The notes under the pieces: model-generated
What the model was told of the DNA's origin: nothing
What the model saw: the letters and a program-made list of their open reading frames with translations, nothing else
Database searches by the model: none
Made by a program: the position numbers and the translations under genes
From: a virus
Strand: one strand, 5' to 3'
IMG/VR virus record: IMGVR_UViG_3300025674_004051
Location: 1-43,754 of that record
DNA length: 43,754 bases
In this document: in pieces, positions 30,363 to 38,471 of the stretch
How the letters are laid out: each line of letters begins with the position of its first letter
How positions within the stretch are numbered: the stretch's first letter is position 1

Positions 30363-31105
30363 AAGTTGCAGTAGTCGTCACAGGCCTTGTTCGTGCAAAG
30401 AACTTGATGGGTGATGTGCGAAGGTACAATGCCATACAGAAAGAACGGTTTCCCAACTGCGACTTCTTCTACACGACGTGGGAGGATCAACGACCGATAT
30501 TCGAAAAGAACTTTCCTAATGAAAAGTGTTTCTATTACCCTCAACCGGAGAACGCATATCATCCGTATCTGGACGTAAAACCCGAACACTACAATGAGAT
30601 CACTGAGTTGTATGGCCCTCGTGTTACATGGGCTGAAGGATTGGATCACACTAGAAAAATTTGGACATCGCATCACGCAAAACAGATTCTCAACTACGCC
30701 TATATGTGTCGTGATATGCCACAAGATTACGATGTGCACATTAGAATACGGTTCGACAGTGTTATCAATAAGTTCCACCAATTTGACAAATACATAAAGA
30801 ATGCGTATAATGAAGGTACTGTACATGGATTCGCGGTTACTCGTAAAAATGCATTCAACGAGTTCTACGAGTCGTCTACACCGAAACACAGATATTATAT
30901 GTTAGATCAGTGTATCATACATCGCAGGGATGTGTTTGATACGCAGGCTGCAATCGATGCATTCAACGAGAAACGACTTCTTGCGGCAGAGTGGGGATGG
31001 TATCAGGCCCTCAGTCATCCGCATGGAGGCAATCACAAGAATCATCATGGTTTTATTAATATGGACGGAGATGTGTTACCTATGTTTATGATGGAGCATA
31101 CGTGA
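30341..31105 (+). CDS. Glycosyltransferase-like protein, paralogue of the one at 34768
   Basis: 254 residues if ATG 30341 is used; GTG 30350 is a competing start and neither has a strong ribosome site. The opening V-A-V-V-V-T-G-L-V-R, the central V-H-I-R-I-R-F-D-S and the later L-L-A-A-E-W-G-W-Y-Q match the protein at 34768 (V-A-V-A-V-G-G-Q-L-R, V-V-R-T-R-F-D-S, L-L-A-A-E-F-G-W-W-Q). R-x-R-F-D-S could be a D-x-x/D-S nucleotide-sugar site. I do not know a family name; a glycosyltransferase role is inferred from context. Confidence 0.5.
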   Translation: MGTVSEIKVAVVVTGLVRAKNLMGDVRRYNAIQKERFPNCDFFYTTWEDQRPIFEKNFPNEKCFYYPQPENAYHPYLDVKPEHYNEITELYGPRVTWAEGLDHTRKIWTSHHAKQILNYAYMCRDMPQDYDVHIRIRFDSVINKFHQFDKYIKNAYNEGTVHGFAVTRKNAFNEFYESSTPKHRYYMLDQCIIHRRDVFDTQAAIDAFNEKRLLAAEWGWYQALSHPHGGNHKNHHGFINMDGDVLPMFMMEHT

Positions 31106-31782
31106 AAAAACTAATACTACAACACTGGACCGGCCCGTTGGGGGAACTAGAAATACTCTCGAAGGCAAACATAGAAGAGTATGCAAAGTTCTGTGACGCA
31201 GACTACCACTTGATAAAGGGTAACGTGTTTAGGCCTCATCTATCAACACCATGTCAAAAGATGATAATGCTTGATCCCATGTTTGATGAGTATGACATGG
31301 TCGTGATGATGGATATCGACATGTTTACTCGTAAGGGTAACACCATGAACATCTTCAATGATGACACGGGGATTGGCCGTCACTACGGTATTCAACCCCA
31401 TCTACGAAGAAACCTTTTCAATCGTTTCCCCCTGTTGGGTGATCCACGATATCCTTACTGGGGTGGGTCAATCTATCGTCTGTCTCTCGAAGTTCGTAAA
31501 CGTCTACGCATTCACATGAACGATTATGAGATGGATCATTTTAATAACAATTATGAAGACGAAGGTATCATGCATCGTCTCGCAGTCAAGGCAAAGATGT
31601 CAGAAGAGGGTGCGTATCTAGATGATGACAAGTGGAATCGTTCATCGTTTGAAGAGAACGTAGAGGACGGATATATAATTCACGTAAGGAAGAAAATGAA
31701 GAACACACCAGGCCGTCCTTCTCCTAAACAGGATAAGATTCTCAACTATCGGAACTTGGTTGATAAAGGAATAATAGAATGA
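31102..31782 (+). CDS. Glycosyltransferase-like protein with D-I-D motif
   Basis: 226 residues, GTG start in a GTGA overlap. M-V-V-M-M-D-I-D-M-F near 71 is the GT-A D-x-D motif; L-I-L-Q-H-W-T-G-P-L-G-E-L-E opens the protein and W-G-G-S-I-Y-R-L-S near 128 is an acceptor-loop candidate. It is related in layout to 24045, 32707 and 36167. The transferred sugar is unknown. Confidence 0.6.
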   Translation: MKKLILQHWTGPLGELEILSKANIEEYAKFCDADYHLIKGNVFRPHLSTPCQKMIMLDPMFDEYDMVVMMDIDMFTRKGNTMNIFNDDTGIGRHYGIQPHLRRNLFNRFPLLGDPRYPYWGGSIYRLSLEVRKRLRIHMNDYEMDHFNNNYEDEGIMHRLAVKAKMSEEGAYLDDDKWNRSSFEENVEDGYIIHVRKKMKNTPGRPSPKQDKILNYRNLVDKGIIE

Positions 31783-32717
31783 AGATTATGATTACCGGCA
31801 TTGCCGGTTTTATTGGATACCACACTGCCATTCGTCTTAATGAGTTGGGTCATGAGGTGTGTGGATTTGACAACATGAATAGTTACTATGATCCTCAACT
31901 CAAGTGGGAACGTGCAAGGCAACTAAAAGAACATGACATAGATTTCCGAACGGGTGATCTAAACAACCCCGAACGTATGTATGAACTGGTTGGTTCATTT
32001 AAACCTGATCTTTGCATACACCTCGCCGCCATGGCCGGTGTGCGTTACTCGATGGATCATGCAGACGAATACATTCGAGTCAATGCATTGGGAACATTGC
32101 ATCTGATTAATGCACTTGAAGCCTCCAAAATTCAGAACGTCATCTATGCATCTACTTCGTGTGTCATGCACGGTAACGAACTCCCTTGGGGTGAACCCGA
32201 ATACCTGTATCCTCAGATCAATCCGTATGGTTATACCAAGGCAATCACAGAGTCACAGTTTCATATCTCCAAGATTCCAAACGCAGTGGGTCTACGGTTC
32301 TTCACGGTGTATGGCCCGTGGGGTCGACCAGACATGGCACTCTTTGATTTCACCAAGAACATTCTTGCAGGTAACCCGATTACTCTGTTCAACTATGGTG
32401 ACATGAAGAGAGACTTTACCTATGTCGATGACATTGTGCAGGGTATTGAGTGTGTAATCAATAATATGACACCTCGTGATATGTACTCTATTGGCCGTGG
32501 TGAAGTAGTGGAACTACAACGTTTCGTTGATGCGATTCAGAAGTCTTTGGGTGTTGATGCCATCATCGAGTATGGACCCAAACACCCCGCAGACGCAAAA
32601 GAGACTGCGAGTGACACCACGAAGTTACAACGTATTGGGTATGCACCAAAGACATCGATCGAAGAGGGTGTGGATAATTTTGTGAAATGGTATCTGGAGT
32701 TTTATCATGGGAAGTAA
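31779..32717 (+). CDS. NAD-dependent nucleotide-sugar epimerase
   Basis: 312 residues, ATGA overlap. G-I-A-G-F-I-G at 7-13 is the NAD-binding G-x-x-G-x-x-G; D-L-C-I-H-L-A-A-M-A-G-V-R-Y-S near 72 and S-T-S-C-V-M-H-G near 124 give the catalytic Ser, and N-P-Y-G-Y-T-K near 148 the Y-x-x-x-K pair. V-Y-G-P-W-G-R-P-D-M-A-L near 178 is typical of UDP-glucuronate 4-epimerases. The C-terminal part (K-R-D-F-T-Y-V-D-D-I) also fits. It probably makes UDP-galacturonate or a similar hexose. Confidence 0.88.
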   Translation: MKIMITGIAGFIGYHTAIRLNELGHEVCGFDNMNSYYDPQLKWERARQLKEHDIDFRTGDLNNPERMYELVGSFKPDLCIHLAAMAGVRYSMDHADEYIRVNALGTLHLINALEASKIQNVIYASTSCVMHGNELPWGEPEYLYPQINPYGYTKAITESQFHISKIPNAVGLRFFTVYGPWGRPDMALFDFTKNILAGNPITLFNYGDMKRDFTYVDDIVQGIECVINNMTPRDMYSIGRGEVVELQRFVDAIQKSLGVDAIIEYGPKHPADAKETASDTTKLQRIGYAPKTSIEEGVDNFVKWYLEFYHGK

Positions 32718-33561
32718 GAATCTGATCTACCAATACTGGGACGGTAACGTAAGACCCAGCGCACAGTATGGATCAGACTGCATGAAGGCCTACGCAGAGA
32801 AGATCGGCGCAGACTATCTGTTTGATCGCAATGCAGGGTTTGGTCAGTCGCATAATCTTGGTCGAGTGTCACCCTACTACGGATGTTTCAAACCCGTGTT
32901 TGACGATGCGATCATTGATCAATACGACAAGGTCATGTTCTGTGACACTGACATCTTCCCATTAGAGAACTGTGATGAGAATATCTTTGACACCTTTACG
33001 GGTGAGTTAGGTATGGCCACAGAACCTCTCCAACCTGAGTATCGATATGATCAGAAGTTAAGTAAGCAGTGTAACGAGGGAACAGAGAATCGGTGGGCGA
33101 AGTTAGTCACAGACAAGTATGATTGTGAGTTACCCAAAGACGAAGTAGGACGATACAAGGTGTACAACTCCGGAGTTGTTCTTTATTCGAAAGAGGGTCT
33201 ACGTAAGTGTCGTGAACAGTTTCAACCGTTTGGCGATTACGTCTTGATGTGCGAAAGTGACAATGTGATTCGGGGTAAGGTATATGGAACAGACCAAGGG
33301 TATCTACATGCCATGGCCACGTCAATGGATATCGACTTTGTTGAGTTAGACAACGAATGGAATCGATATATCACATGGTGTCCCTATGATGCGCCGGGTG
33401 GTTTCCAACGTCGTGCGGTAGATCCTCGTACAGAGAACACCAAGTTTGTGCACATCCAGATGCGAGGTGCAGACAACCAATCCAATGAATGGCATTGGAC
33501 AATTGCAAACAAACCAAAAGAGGAATGGATGCAGATGAACAACGGGGTCTTTATCATATGA
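32707..33561 (+). CDS. Glycosyltransferase-like protein with D-T-D motif
   Basis: 284 residues; ATG 32707 overlaps the epimerase stop by 11 bp. K-V-M-F-C-D-T-D-I-F-P near 77 is the GT-A metal site and K-V-Y-N-S-G-V-V-L-Y near 155 the GT8-type acceptor segment; G-T-D-Q-G-Y near 198 follows. It opens N-L-I-Y-Q-Y-W-D-G-N, clearly related to the protein at 24045. Sugar specificity is unknown. Confidence 0.6.
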   Translation: MGSKNLIYQYWDGNVRPSAQYGSDCMKAYAEKIGADYLFDRNAGFGQSHNLGRVSPYYGCFKPVFDDAIIDQYDKVMFCDTDIFPLENCDENIFDTFTGELGMATEPLQPEYRYDQKLSKQCNEGTENRWAKLVTDKYDCELPKDEVGRYKVYNSGVVLYSKEGLRKCREQFQPFGDYVLMCESDNVIRGKVYGTDQGYLHAMATSMDIDFVELDNEWNRYITWCPYDAPGGFQRRAVDPRTENTKFVHIQMRGADNQSNEWHWTIANKPKEEWMQMNNGVFII

Positions 33562-34073
33562 GAATCTACTGTCTAGGGATGTCGCGAACAGGGACAACAA
33601 CGTTTACGGATTACCTTGCAAACTATGGCTTAAATGTGATACACTATCCTTCACAGATGCAATTGATGGGTGGTGCTGGGGATGGTGCATCTGACATTCC
33701 CGTCATACCTGTATACAAGGATCTCGATAAAATGTTTCGGGATGCGAAGTTTGTATACCTGACTCGTGAGAATTGGGTTGATGCAGTCGAACCTTACTTT
33801 CTACGTAAGACCGGCCGCAACTACGGAAGTGCAACGACGGTGTTACGTGAACAGGTATATGGTTCTGTACTATGGGATCGACAAAAGTATGGTGACGCAT
33901 ACAAACGTCACGATTATGATGTTCGAGAATACTTCATGGGTCGTGATAACTTTTTGGAAATGGATCTTGTCGGGGGTGAGTCTCCGCAACGTCTAAATGA
34001 TTTTTTGGGATTACCAGATTGGGGATTGGATTTTCCTAAATCTAATTCGCGAGAGAAGACTTGGAACAAATGA
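33558..34073 (+). CDS. Sulfotransferase-like protein
   Basis: 171 residues from ATG 33558 (ATGA overlap). C-L-G-M-S-R-T-G-T-T-T-F-T near 5-17 is the PAPS 5'-phosphate-binding loop (x-x-R-T-G-T-T) and F-V-Y-L-T-R-E-N-W-V-D-A near 65 is the 3'-phosphate segment. The protein is shorter than most sulfotransferases (usually 230-300), but both signature loops are present. Sulfation of a glycan is the likely role; it needs host PAPS. Confidence 0.7.
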   Translation: MRIYCLGMSRTGTTTFTDYLANYGLNVIHYPSQMQLMGGAGDGASDIPVIPVYKDLDKMFRDAKFVYLTRENWVDAVEPYFLRKTGRNYGSATTVLREQVYGSVLWDRQKYGDAYKRHDYDVREYFMGRDNFLEMDLVGGESPQRLNDFLGLPDWGLDFPKSNSREKTWNK

Positions 34074-34768
34074 AAGCATACGTTATAACATTGACTGACG
34101 ACAACGATTCGATACAGGGTGCAAGAACACTGGTTGAATCTGCCAAGAAGCATGAGAACACATTTAATATCCACACGTTCGATGCTGTGACACCCGAACA
34201 AGTAGACACGTTGATGAAACACTGGGATCTGCGGTGGAACTGGCCATGGGATACGGGTGATATCGACTTGCAGTCCGGTATCTTCAAACAGGCGTATCTA
34301 ACCTCAAACAAGAATCGACGCATTGCATGTTTTCTTTCTCATTACAAACTATGGCAAGAATGTGCATCCACAAACCAATCCTTGATGATCTTTGAACACG
34401 ACGCAATCATTCTCAAAAAGATGTTGTGGGAGAAGTTGGAAGACTGTGGATTTCAGGTCATAGGATTGAATGATCCCCGACGTGCCACACGTAAGTCTGA
34501 AGTATATCATGAAGCCGTACAGAAACAGGATGGGTTCTGTGTTGCAGCCCCGAAGATCGACTTAGATAACATTGCTCAGGGTCTCGCCGGAAACTCTGCA
34601 TACTACATCAAACCCGAAGGTGCAAAGAAACTAATCGAACTTGTTGATGAGTATGGGGCATGGCCTAATGATGCAATCATGTGTCGTCAACTAATGCCTA
34701 GACGTTTGGGACAGGTCAAGAATTACATGACCACTATCCAACGAATGGTTTCAACGACGACGAACTAA
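34070..34768 (+). CDS. Glycosyltransferase, GT25-like (copy 2)
   Basis: 232 residues from ATG 34070 (ATGA overlap; the TTG at 34061 is rejected). It opens M-K-A-Y-V-I-T-L-T-D-D, followed by F-D-A-V-T-P-E near 41, A-C-F-L-S-H-Y-K-L-W-Q near 89 and L-M-I-F-E-H-D-A-I near 105, which is the GT25 core. G-N-S-A-Y-Y-I-K-P-E-G-A-K-K near 177 is the second conserved block. It is the most complete of the three GT25-like proteins. Confidence 0.7.
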   Translation: MKAYVITLTDDNDSIQGARTLVESAKKHENTFNIHTFDAVTPEQVDTLMKHWDLRWNWPWDTGDIDLQSGIFKQAYLTSNKNRRIACFLSHYKLWQECASTNQSLMIFEHDAIILKKMLWEKLEDCGFQVIGLNDPRRATRKSEVYHEAVQKQDGFCVAAPKIDLDNIAQGLAGNSAYYIKPEGAKKLIELVDEYGAWPNDAIMCRQLMPRRLGQVKNYMTTIQRMVSTTTN

Positions 34769-35520
34769 TGCGAGTTGCGGTTGCAGTGGGTGGTCAACTC
34801 CGCATGTCAGATGATATGTTGAGATTGACATATGATCTATGGAGAGATGCATTCCCAACCGCAGATATAATCCTTGCTGTGTGGTCTCAAGACTATGCAG
34901 AACGATCTGAGATAGTTGATTCCTTTGATGCTAAGGTAGAGATTATTGAAGAGTATGACATTCACTACCATCCATACGAAGAGAATCGTGACGTGGTCGA
35001 CACTTGGAACTTCAAGAAGAAATTGTTGTTCCCTAATCCCACGCGACACCTTCATCAAACAAAACAGATTCTTAATCACAACAAGCTGATGAAGAAGTAT
35101 GGTTCGGATTACGATGTGGTTGTTCGAACACGATTCGACTCTATCACAAGTCCGGTACAAAACTTCGAACCTTATCTTCGAGACTGTTATGAGAACGGAA
35201 CTGTCATATCCATACAGGACATGTCTGCTGTCAAGAAAAAGAGAAAGTTCTTTTCGATATATAATCTACACAATCCACGAGCAGATCAGTACATGGTGTT
35301 TGATGGTGGTCTGGTTATACATTCCGTTGATCGATGGAAACCAGATTTAGTGGAACACCTACATAATACCAAGAAGTTACTTGCTGCAGAGTTTGGATGG
35401 TGGCAAGTATTGGTAGGTGATAGAGACGTGGCCTACAAGATATATGATGGTGGTGCACAACTTACAAGGTGTGTCAAGAAGACTGACATACAATTAACCA
35501 AAGAATGGATGAATAAATGA
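34768..35520 (+). CDS. Glycosyltransferase-like protein, paralogue of 30341
   Basis: 250 residues, 1-bp overlap. It shares with the 30341 protein the start (R-V-A-V-A-V-G-G-Q-L-R), H-Q-T-K-Q-I-L-N-H-N, Y-D-V-V-V-R-T-R-F-D-S and L-L-A-A-E-F-G-W-W-Q. The conserved R-x-R-F-D-S and E-x-G-W are candidate active-site residues. The family is not known to me. In both cases the gene is adjacent to a D-x-D or GT25-type glycosyltransferase. Confidence 0.5.
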   Translation: MRVAVAVGGQLRMSDDMLRLTYDLWRDAFPTADIILAVWSQDYAERSEIVDSFDAKVEIIEEYDIHYHPYEENRDVVDTWNFKKKLLFPNPTRHLHQTKQILNHNKLMKKYGSDYDVVVRTRFDSITSPVQNFEPYLRDCYENGTVISIQDMSAVKKKRKFFSIYNLHNPRADQYMVFDGGLVIHSVDRWKPDLVEHLHNTKKLLAAEFGWWQVLVGDRDVAYKIYDGGAQLTRCVKKTDIQLTKEWMNK

Positions 35521-36170
35521 AATCCTTTGTAATTACAATCATGGATATGCCGGAGTCGGTCAAGGCCGCGAAACGATGTATTGCTTCAATGCCTGAGTTC
35601 AATGTGCAGATGTTTAAGGCAGTCACTCCCAAAGACAATCCCGAAAAGATGATGAAACAAAAGGGGATCGACAACTCGTGGTTCCTTGGGTTGGATCAGG
35701 GAAAGTTCTCTCGTATGCATCGGTGTCAGGCCGCATTCTTGTCACACCATACTCTTTGGGAGTGGTGTGCAAACAACAATGAAGAAGTGCAGATCTTCGA
35801 ACACGATGCGGTTCGGGTTGGTAATCTGCCCATGCATATCGAACATCGTGGTACAATAACAATCGGTCAACCAAGTTACGGGGAGTACCACGTACCTCGA
35901 CACATCGGTGTGCAACGATTGATGCACAAACAATACTTTGGGGGTGCACACGCATATAGAATGAAACCCAAGGCAGCTCGTTCTATCATTGCACATGCAC
36001 GGGAGTACGCCTGTGCGACAGATGTGTTTTTGAGAAACGAATTTTTTCCGTGGTTAGAAGAGTACTATCCCTGGCCTGTTATTGTGAAAGACACGTTCTC
36101 AACTATTCAGAATGAAGGTGGGTGTTCGGCAAAACACGGATATGATAAGGAAACGTACAAGTTGTTATGA
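35517..36170 (+). CDS. Glycosyltransferase, GT25-like (copy 3)
   Basis: 217 residues, ATGA overlap. M-K-S-F-V-I-T-I-M-D opens; F-K-A-V-T-P-K near 38, A-A-F-L-S-H-H-T-L-W near 75 and Q-I-F-E-H-D-A near 94 are the shared GT25 blocks, and G-G-A-H-A-Y-R-M-K-P-K-A-A near 141 the second. Compared with copies at 23488 and 34070, all use E-H-D-A where classical GT25 have E-D-D. Sequence divergence among copies suggests different linkages. Confidence 0.7.
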   Translation: MKSFVITIMDMPESVKAAKRCIASMPEFNVQMFKAVTPKDNPEKMMKQKGIDNSWFLGLDQGKFSRMHRCQAAFLSHHTLWEWCANNNEEVQIFEHDAVRVGNLPMHIEHRGTITIGQPSYGEYHVPRHIGVQRLMHKQYFGGAHAYRMKPKAARSIIAHAREYACATDVFLRNEFFPWLEEYYPWPVIVKDTFSTIQNEGGCSAKHGYDKETYKLL

Positions 36171-36856
36171 GTATTACAGTGTGTTGTGTTCTCTGGGGAG
36201 ACAAATTTGGTGTGGAGTATGTACACAATCTCAAGGCCGCGGTATCGAGAAACACTACCGTACCACATGAGTTTGTGTGCCTATCGGATCGCAAGATAGA
36301 AGGTGTGAAGACAAAACTGTTGAAGCCTGGATATACGGGATGGTGGAACAAACTCCAACTGTTTGATGGTGAGATCAAGGGTCGTATCGTCTATCTGGAT
36401 CTAGACACCATCATCACATCCAGTATCGATTGGTTGATGAACTACTCAGGTAACTTTGCTGGCATTGAGGATCTGGGTGTTGCGAATCAACATCAACAAC
36501 ACCTCAAGGGTGTGTTACAGTCCGGTGTGTTGGCGTGGAGAAGTGAAGCAATGGACTACGTCTGGTTTGAGTTTTCTTTCAATAAGAATACCGTTGTGAA
36601 TCAGTTTCGGGGTGACGGTGAGTATCTAAATTCAGTGGTGAAACGTCGAGACCTATTACAACAACTCTACCCCAAGAAAATACAGTCATATAAGTACGAG
36701 GTGTACCCTCAAAGATTAGATAGTACATCGATCATCTGTTTTCATGGACGACCTAGTATCATACAGGCGATGAATGAGTCAGTGACGACACCGATGAGAA
36801 CGTATTGGCCACAAGAGTGGGTGAAGGATTATTGGAATGCCAACGAAAGTAATTAA
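36167..36856 (+). CDS. Glycosyltransferase-like protein with D-L-D motif
   Basis: 229 residues, ATGA overlap. R-I-V-Y-L-D-L-D-T-I-I near 73 is the GT-A D-x-D motif, preceded by W-W-N-K-L-Q-L-F near 60; Q-S-G-V-L-A-W near 119 and C-F-H-G-R-P near 190 complete a GT8-like pattern (the His may bind metal). It opens S-I-T-V-C-C-V-L-W-G-D-K-F-G-V-E-Y. Sugar unknown. It overlaps the next gene by 20 bp. Confidence 0.6.
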   Translation: MSITVCCVLWGDKFGVEYVHNLKAAVSRNTTVPHEFVCLSDRKIEGVKTKLLKPGYTGWWNKLQLFDGEIKGRIVYLDLDTIITSSIDWLMNYSGNFAGIEDLGVANQHQQHLKGVLQSGVLAWRSEAMDYVWFEFSFNKNTVVNQFRGDGEYLNSVVKRRDLLQQLYPKKIQSYKYEVYPQRLDSTSIICFHGRPSIIQAMNESVTTPMRTYWPQEWVKDYWNANESN

Positions 36857-37592
36857 TATTTTAGGTAACGGAGACCGAGCACATTACTGGAACCAACATG
36901 ACCGTAAGGGAATGAATCTTCTGTGTAACATGCCTCCGTTCGATGTAGATCCTAAGACTGTGTTTGGAACAGTCATGGTTGATTTTAAGATGATGATGGC
37001 CTTGACTGAAGGTTCAATCGCACTAAATCAATATCAATGGATTTTGGGTACCCGCCCCCGTATCTGGATGTATGAACGATCTGCATTCCATCTCAAGTAT
37101 GCACCCAATGTGCGGGAGTTCTATACCCACGTTCCTAAGTATGCTGGTAATGCAACCAACTTTAATTGTGGTCACATGGCAACGCACTATGCAGCTGCAC
37201 GTCATAAAGCAGATGAGATCCATATGTTCGGGTTCGACACTTTGTTTGATTTTAACATGAGGAGTTACACCGACGTTGTCTTGTCTAGTGATCGATCACA
37301 AGTCAACAACTATCGACTACTGAACAACTGGAGACCAATCTGGAGAGATATCTTCCGTGAGTTCAAGAACACCAAGTTTGTTTTGCACCACAATCACGAC
37401 AATCTAAAGATCCCTGTACTTGACAATGTTGAAGTAAAGGTGTATGATGAGGGTAAGCTATCAAAAACACAACTGAAAGAGGATGTGTCTGATATTAGTG
37501 ATGGCCGAGGTATGGAAGTGCCAATTGACACTGCACCATTAAATCGTAAACAAAGGCGTGCACAAGAAGCATTGCAACGCAAGGCAAAATAA
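36837..37592 (+). CDS. Sugar-cluster protein of unknown fold, sialyltransferase/DUF115-like
   Basis: 251 residues. I-N-I-L-G-N-G-D-R-A-H-Y-W near 7 resembles the G-N-G-P-S opening of DUF115 and GT42-type sialyltransferases, and H-M-F-G-F-D-T-L-F-D near 133 resembles their later G-x-D block. The last 45 residues are low complexity and basic (L-N-R-K-Q-R-R-A-Q-E-A). This is the last gene of the sugar cluster. Assignment is tentative. Confidence 0.45.
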   Translation: MPTKVINILGNGDRAHYWNQHDRKGMNLLCNMPPFDVDPKTVFGTVMVDFKMMMALTEGSIALNQYQWILGTRPRIWMYERSAFHLKYAPNVREFYTHVPKYAGNATNFNCGHMATHYAAARHKADEIHMFGFDTLFDFNMRSYTDVVLSSDRSQVNNYRLLNNWRPIWRDIFREFKNTKFVLHHNHDNLKIPVLDNVEVKVYDEGKLSKTQLKEDVSDISDGRGMEVPIDTAPLNRKQRRAQEALQRKAK

Positions 37593-37801
37593 TGGTACAA
37601 CGAAAACGACACATCGCCAAGGCGTTCAGTTGGAGAGTAGTTGGTACACTTGACACATTTGTGTTGGGTTGGTTATTCACTGGATCTGCGACCATTGGTG
37701 CAGCGATTGGTGGTGCAGAAGTCATCACCAAAACGTTTTTATATTATTTCCACGAACGTGCGTGGTACAAGTACATTAAGTTTGGATTGAAAGATGTTTG
37801 A
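37592..37801 (+). CDS. DUF2061-like small membrane protein
   Basis: 69 residues, 1-bp overlap. The pattern K-A-F-S-W-R-V-V-G-T-L-D-T-F, followed by two hydrophobic segments and A-E-V-I-T-K-T-F-L-Y-Y-F-H-E-R-A-W, is the layout of the DUF2061 family of two-pass membrane proteins. Function unknown. It overlaps the next gene by 8 bp and links the sugar cluster to the exonuclease gene. Confidence 0.7.
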   Translation: MVQRKRHIAKAFSWRVVGTLDTFVLGWLFTGSATIGAAIGGAEVITKTFLYYFHERAWYKYIKFGLKDV

Positions 37802-38471
37802 ACATGTAGGGATCGATCTGGGTTACGAAGACCTAGAGGCAATCACAACTGACAAGGGTAGACGGTATGTCATGGCAGACGGATCGCACTACCCATCGAT
37901 TACAACCGTTCTATCGATACTGAGTGAAGATGGTATCGCCGCATGGAGAAAGAGAGTTGGACACGAAGAAGCTGACAAGATATCTTACAGAGCATCTCAA
38001 CGAGGAACAGCTGTACACGAAATTATTGAGAGATATATCGACAACAAAGAAGACTATCGTGACGGTTTCATGCCTAACGTTGTTTCTGATTTCTTCTCCA
38101 TCAAACCCATACTGGATTCACGGATTGGAAAGGTGTACGCTCAAGAAGTCCCGCTTTACTCTGACTACCTTGGTGTTGCGGGGAGAGTCGACTGCGTAGC
38201 CGAGTTCGATGGTCAACTGTCCATCATTGACTTTAAGACTAGTCGTCGATTCAAGTCTCGAAATCATGTCACGAACTATTTTCAACAAGAAGCCTTCTAT
38301 GCAATTGCATGGGAAGAGAGAACGGGTATTCCCATTACACAGTTAGTTACACTGATTGTGGTAGATGACGGATCAACGCAAGTATTTGTTGAACACCGTG
38401 ATGACTGGGCCGGAGAGTTGCAGCAAACAATAGAGAAGTATAATGAAAGACAGTATCCAGCAGATTCATGA
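37794..38471 (+). CDS. RecB/Cas4-like exonuclease
   Basis: 225 residues. The nuclease core reads G-T-A-V-H-E-I-I-E near 72 (His of the family), then A-G-R-V-D-C-V near 131 and S-I-I-D-F-K-T-S near 144, i.e. D and D-x-K of the PD-(D/E)xK fold. It resembles the single-strand exonucleases of marine T4-like phages (MGME1/Cas4 type). It likely acts in recombination or DNA degradation. Its last 29 bp overlap the heme oxygenase-like gene. Confidence 0.8.
   Translation: MFEHVGIDLGYEDLEAITTDKGRRYVMADGSHYPSITTVLSILSEDGIAAWRKRVGHEEADKISYRASQRGTAVHEIIERYIDNKEDYRDGFMPNVVSDFFSIKPILDSRIGKVYAQEVPLYSDYLGVAGRVDCVAEFDGQLSIIDFKTSRRFKSRNHVTNYFQQEAFYAIAWEERTGIPITQLVTLIVVDDGSTQVFVEHRDDWAGELQQTIEKYNERQYPADS

Noticed and set aside
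30353-30889. 178-codon minus-strand ORF
   Set aside because: Lies fully inside the glycosyltransferase-like gene at 30341 whose paralogue at 34768 confirms the + strand frame.
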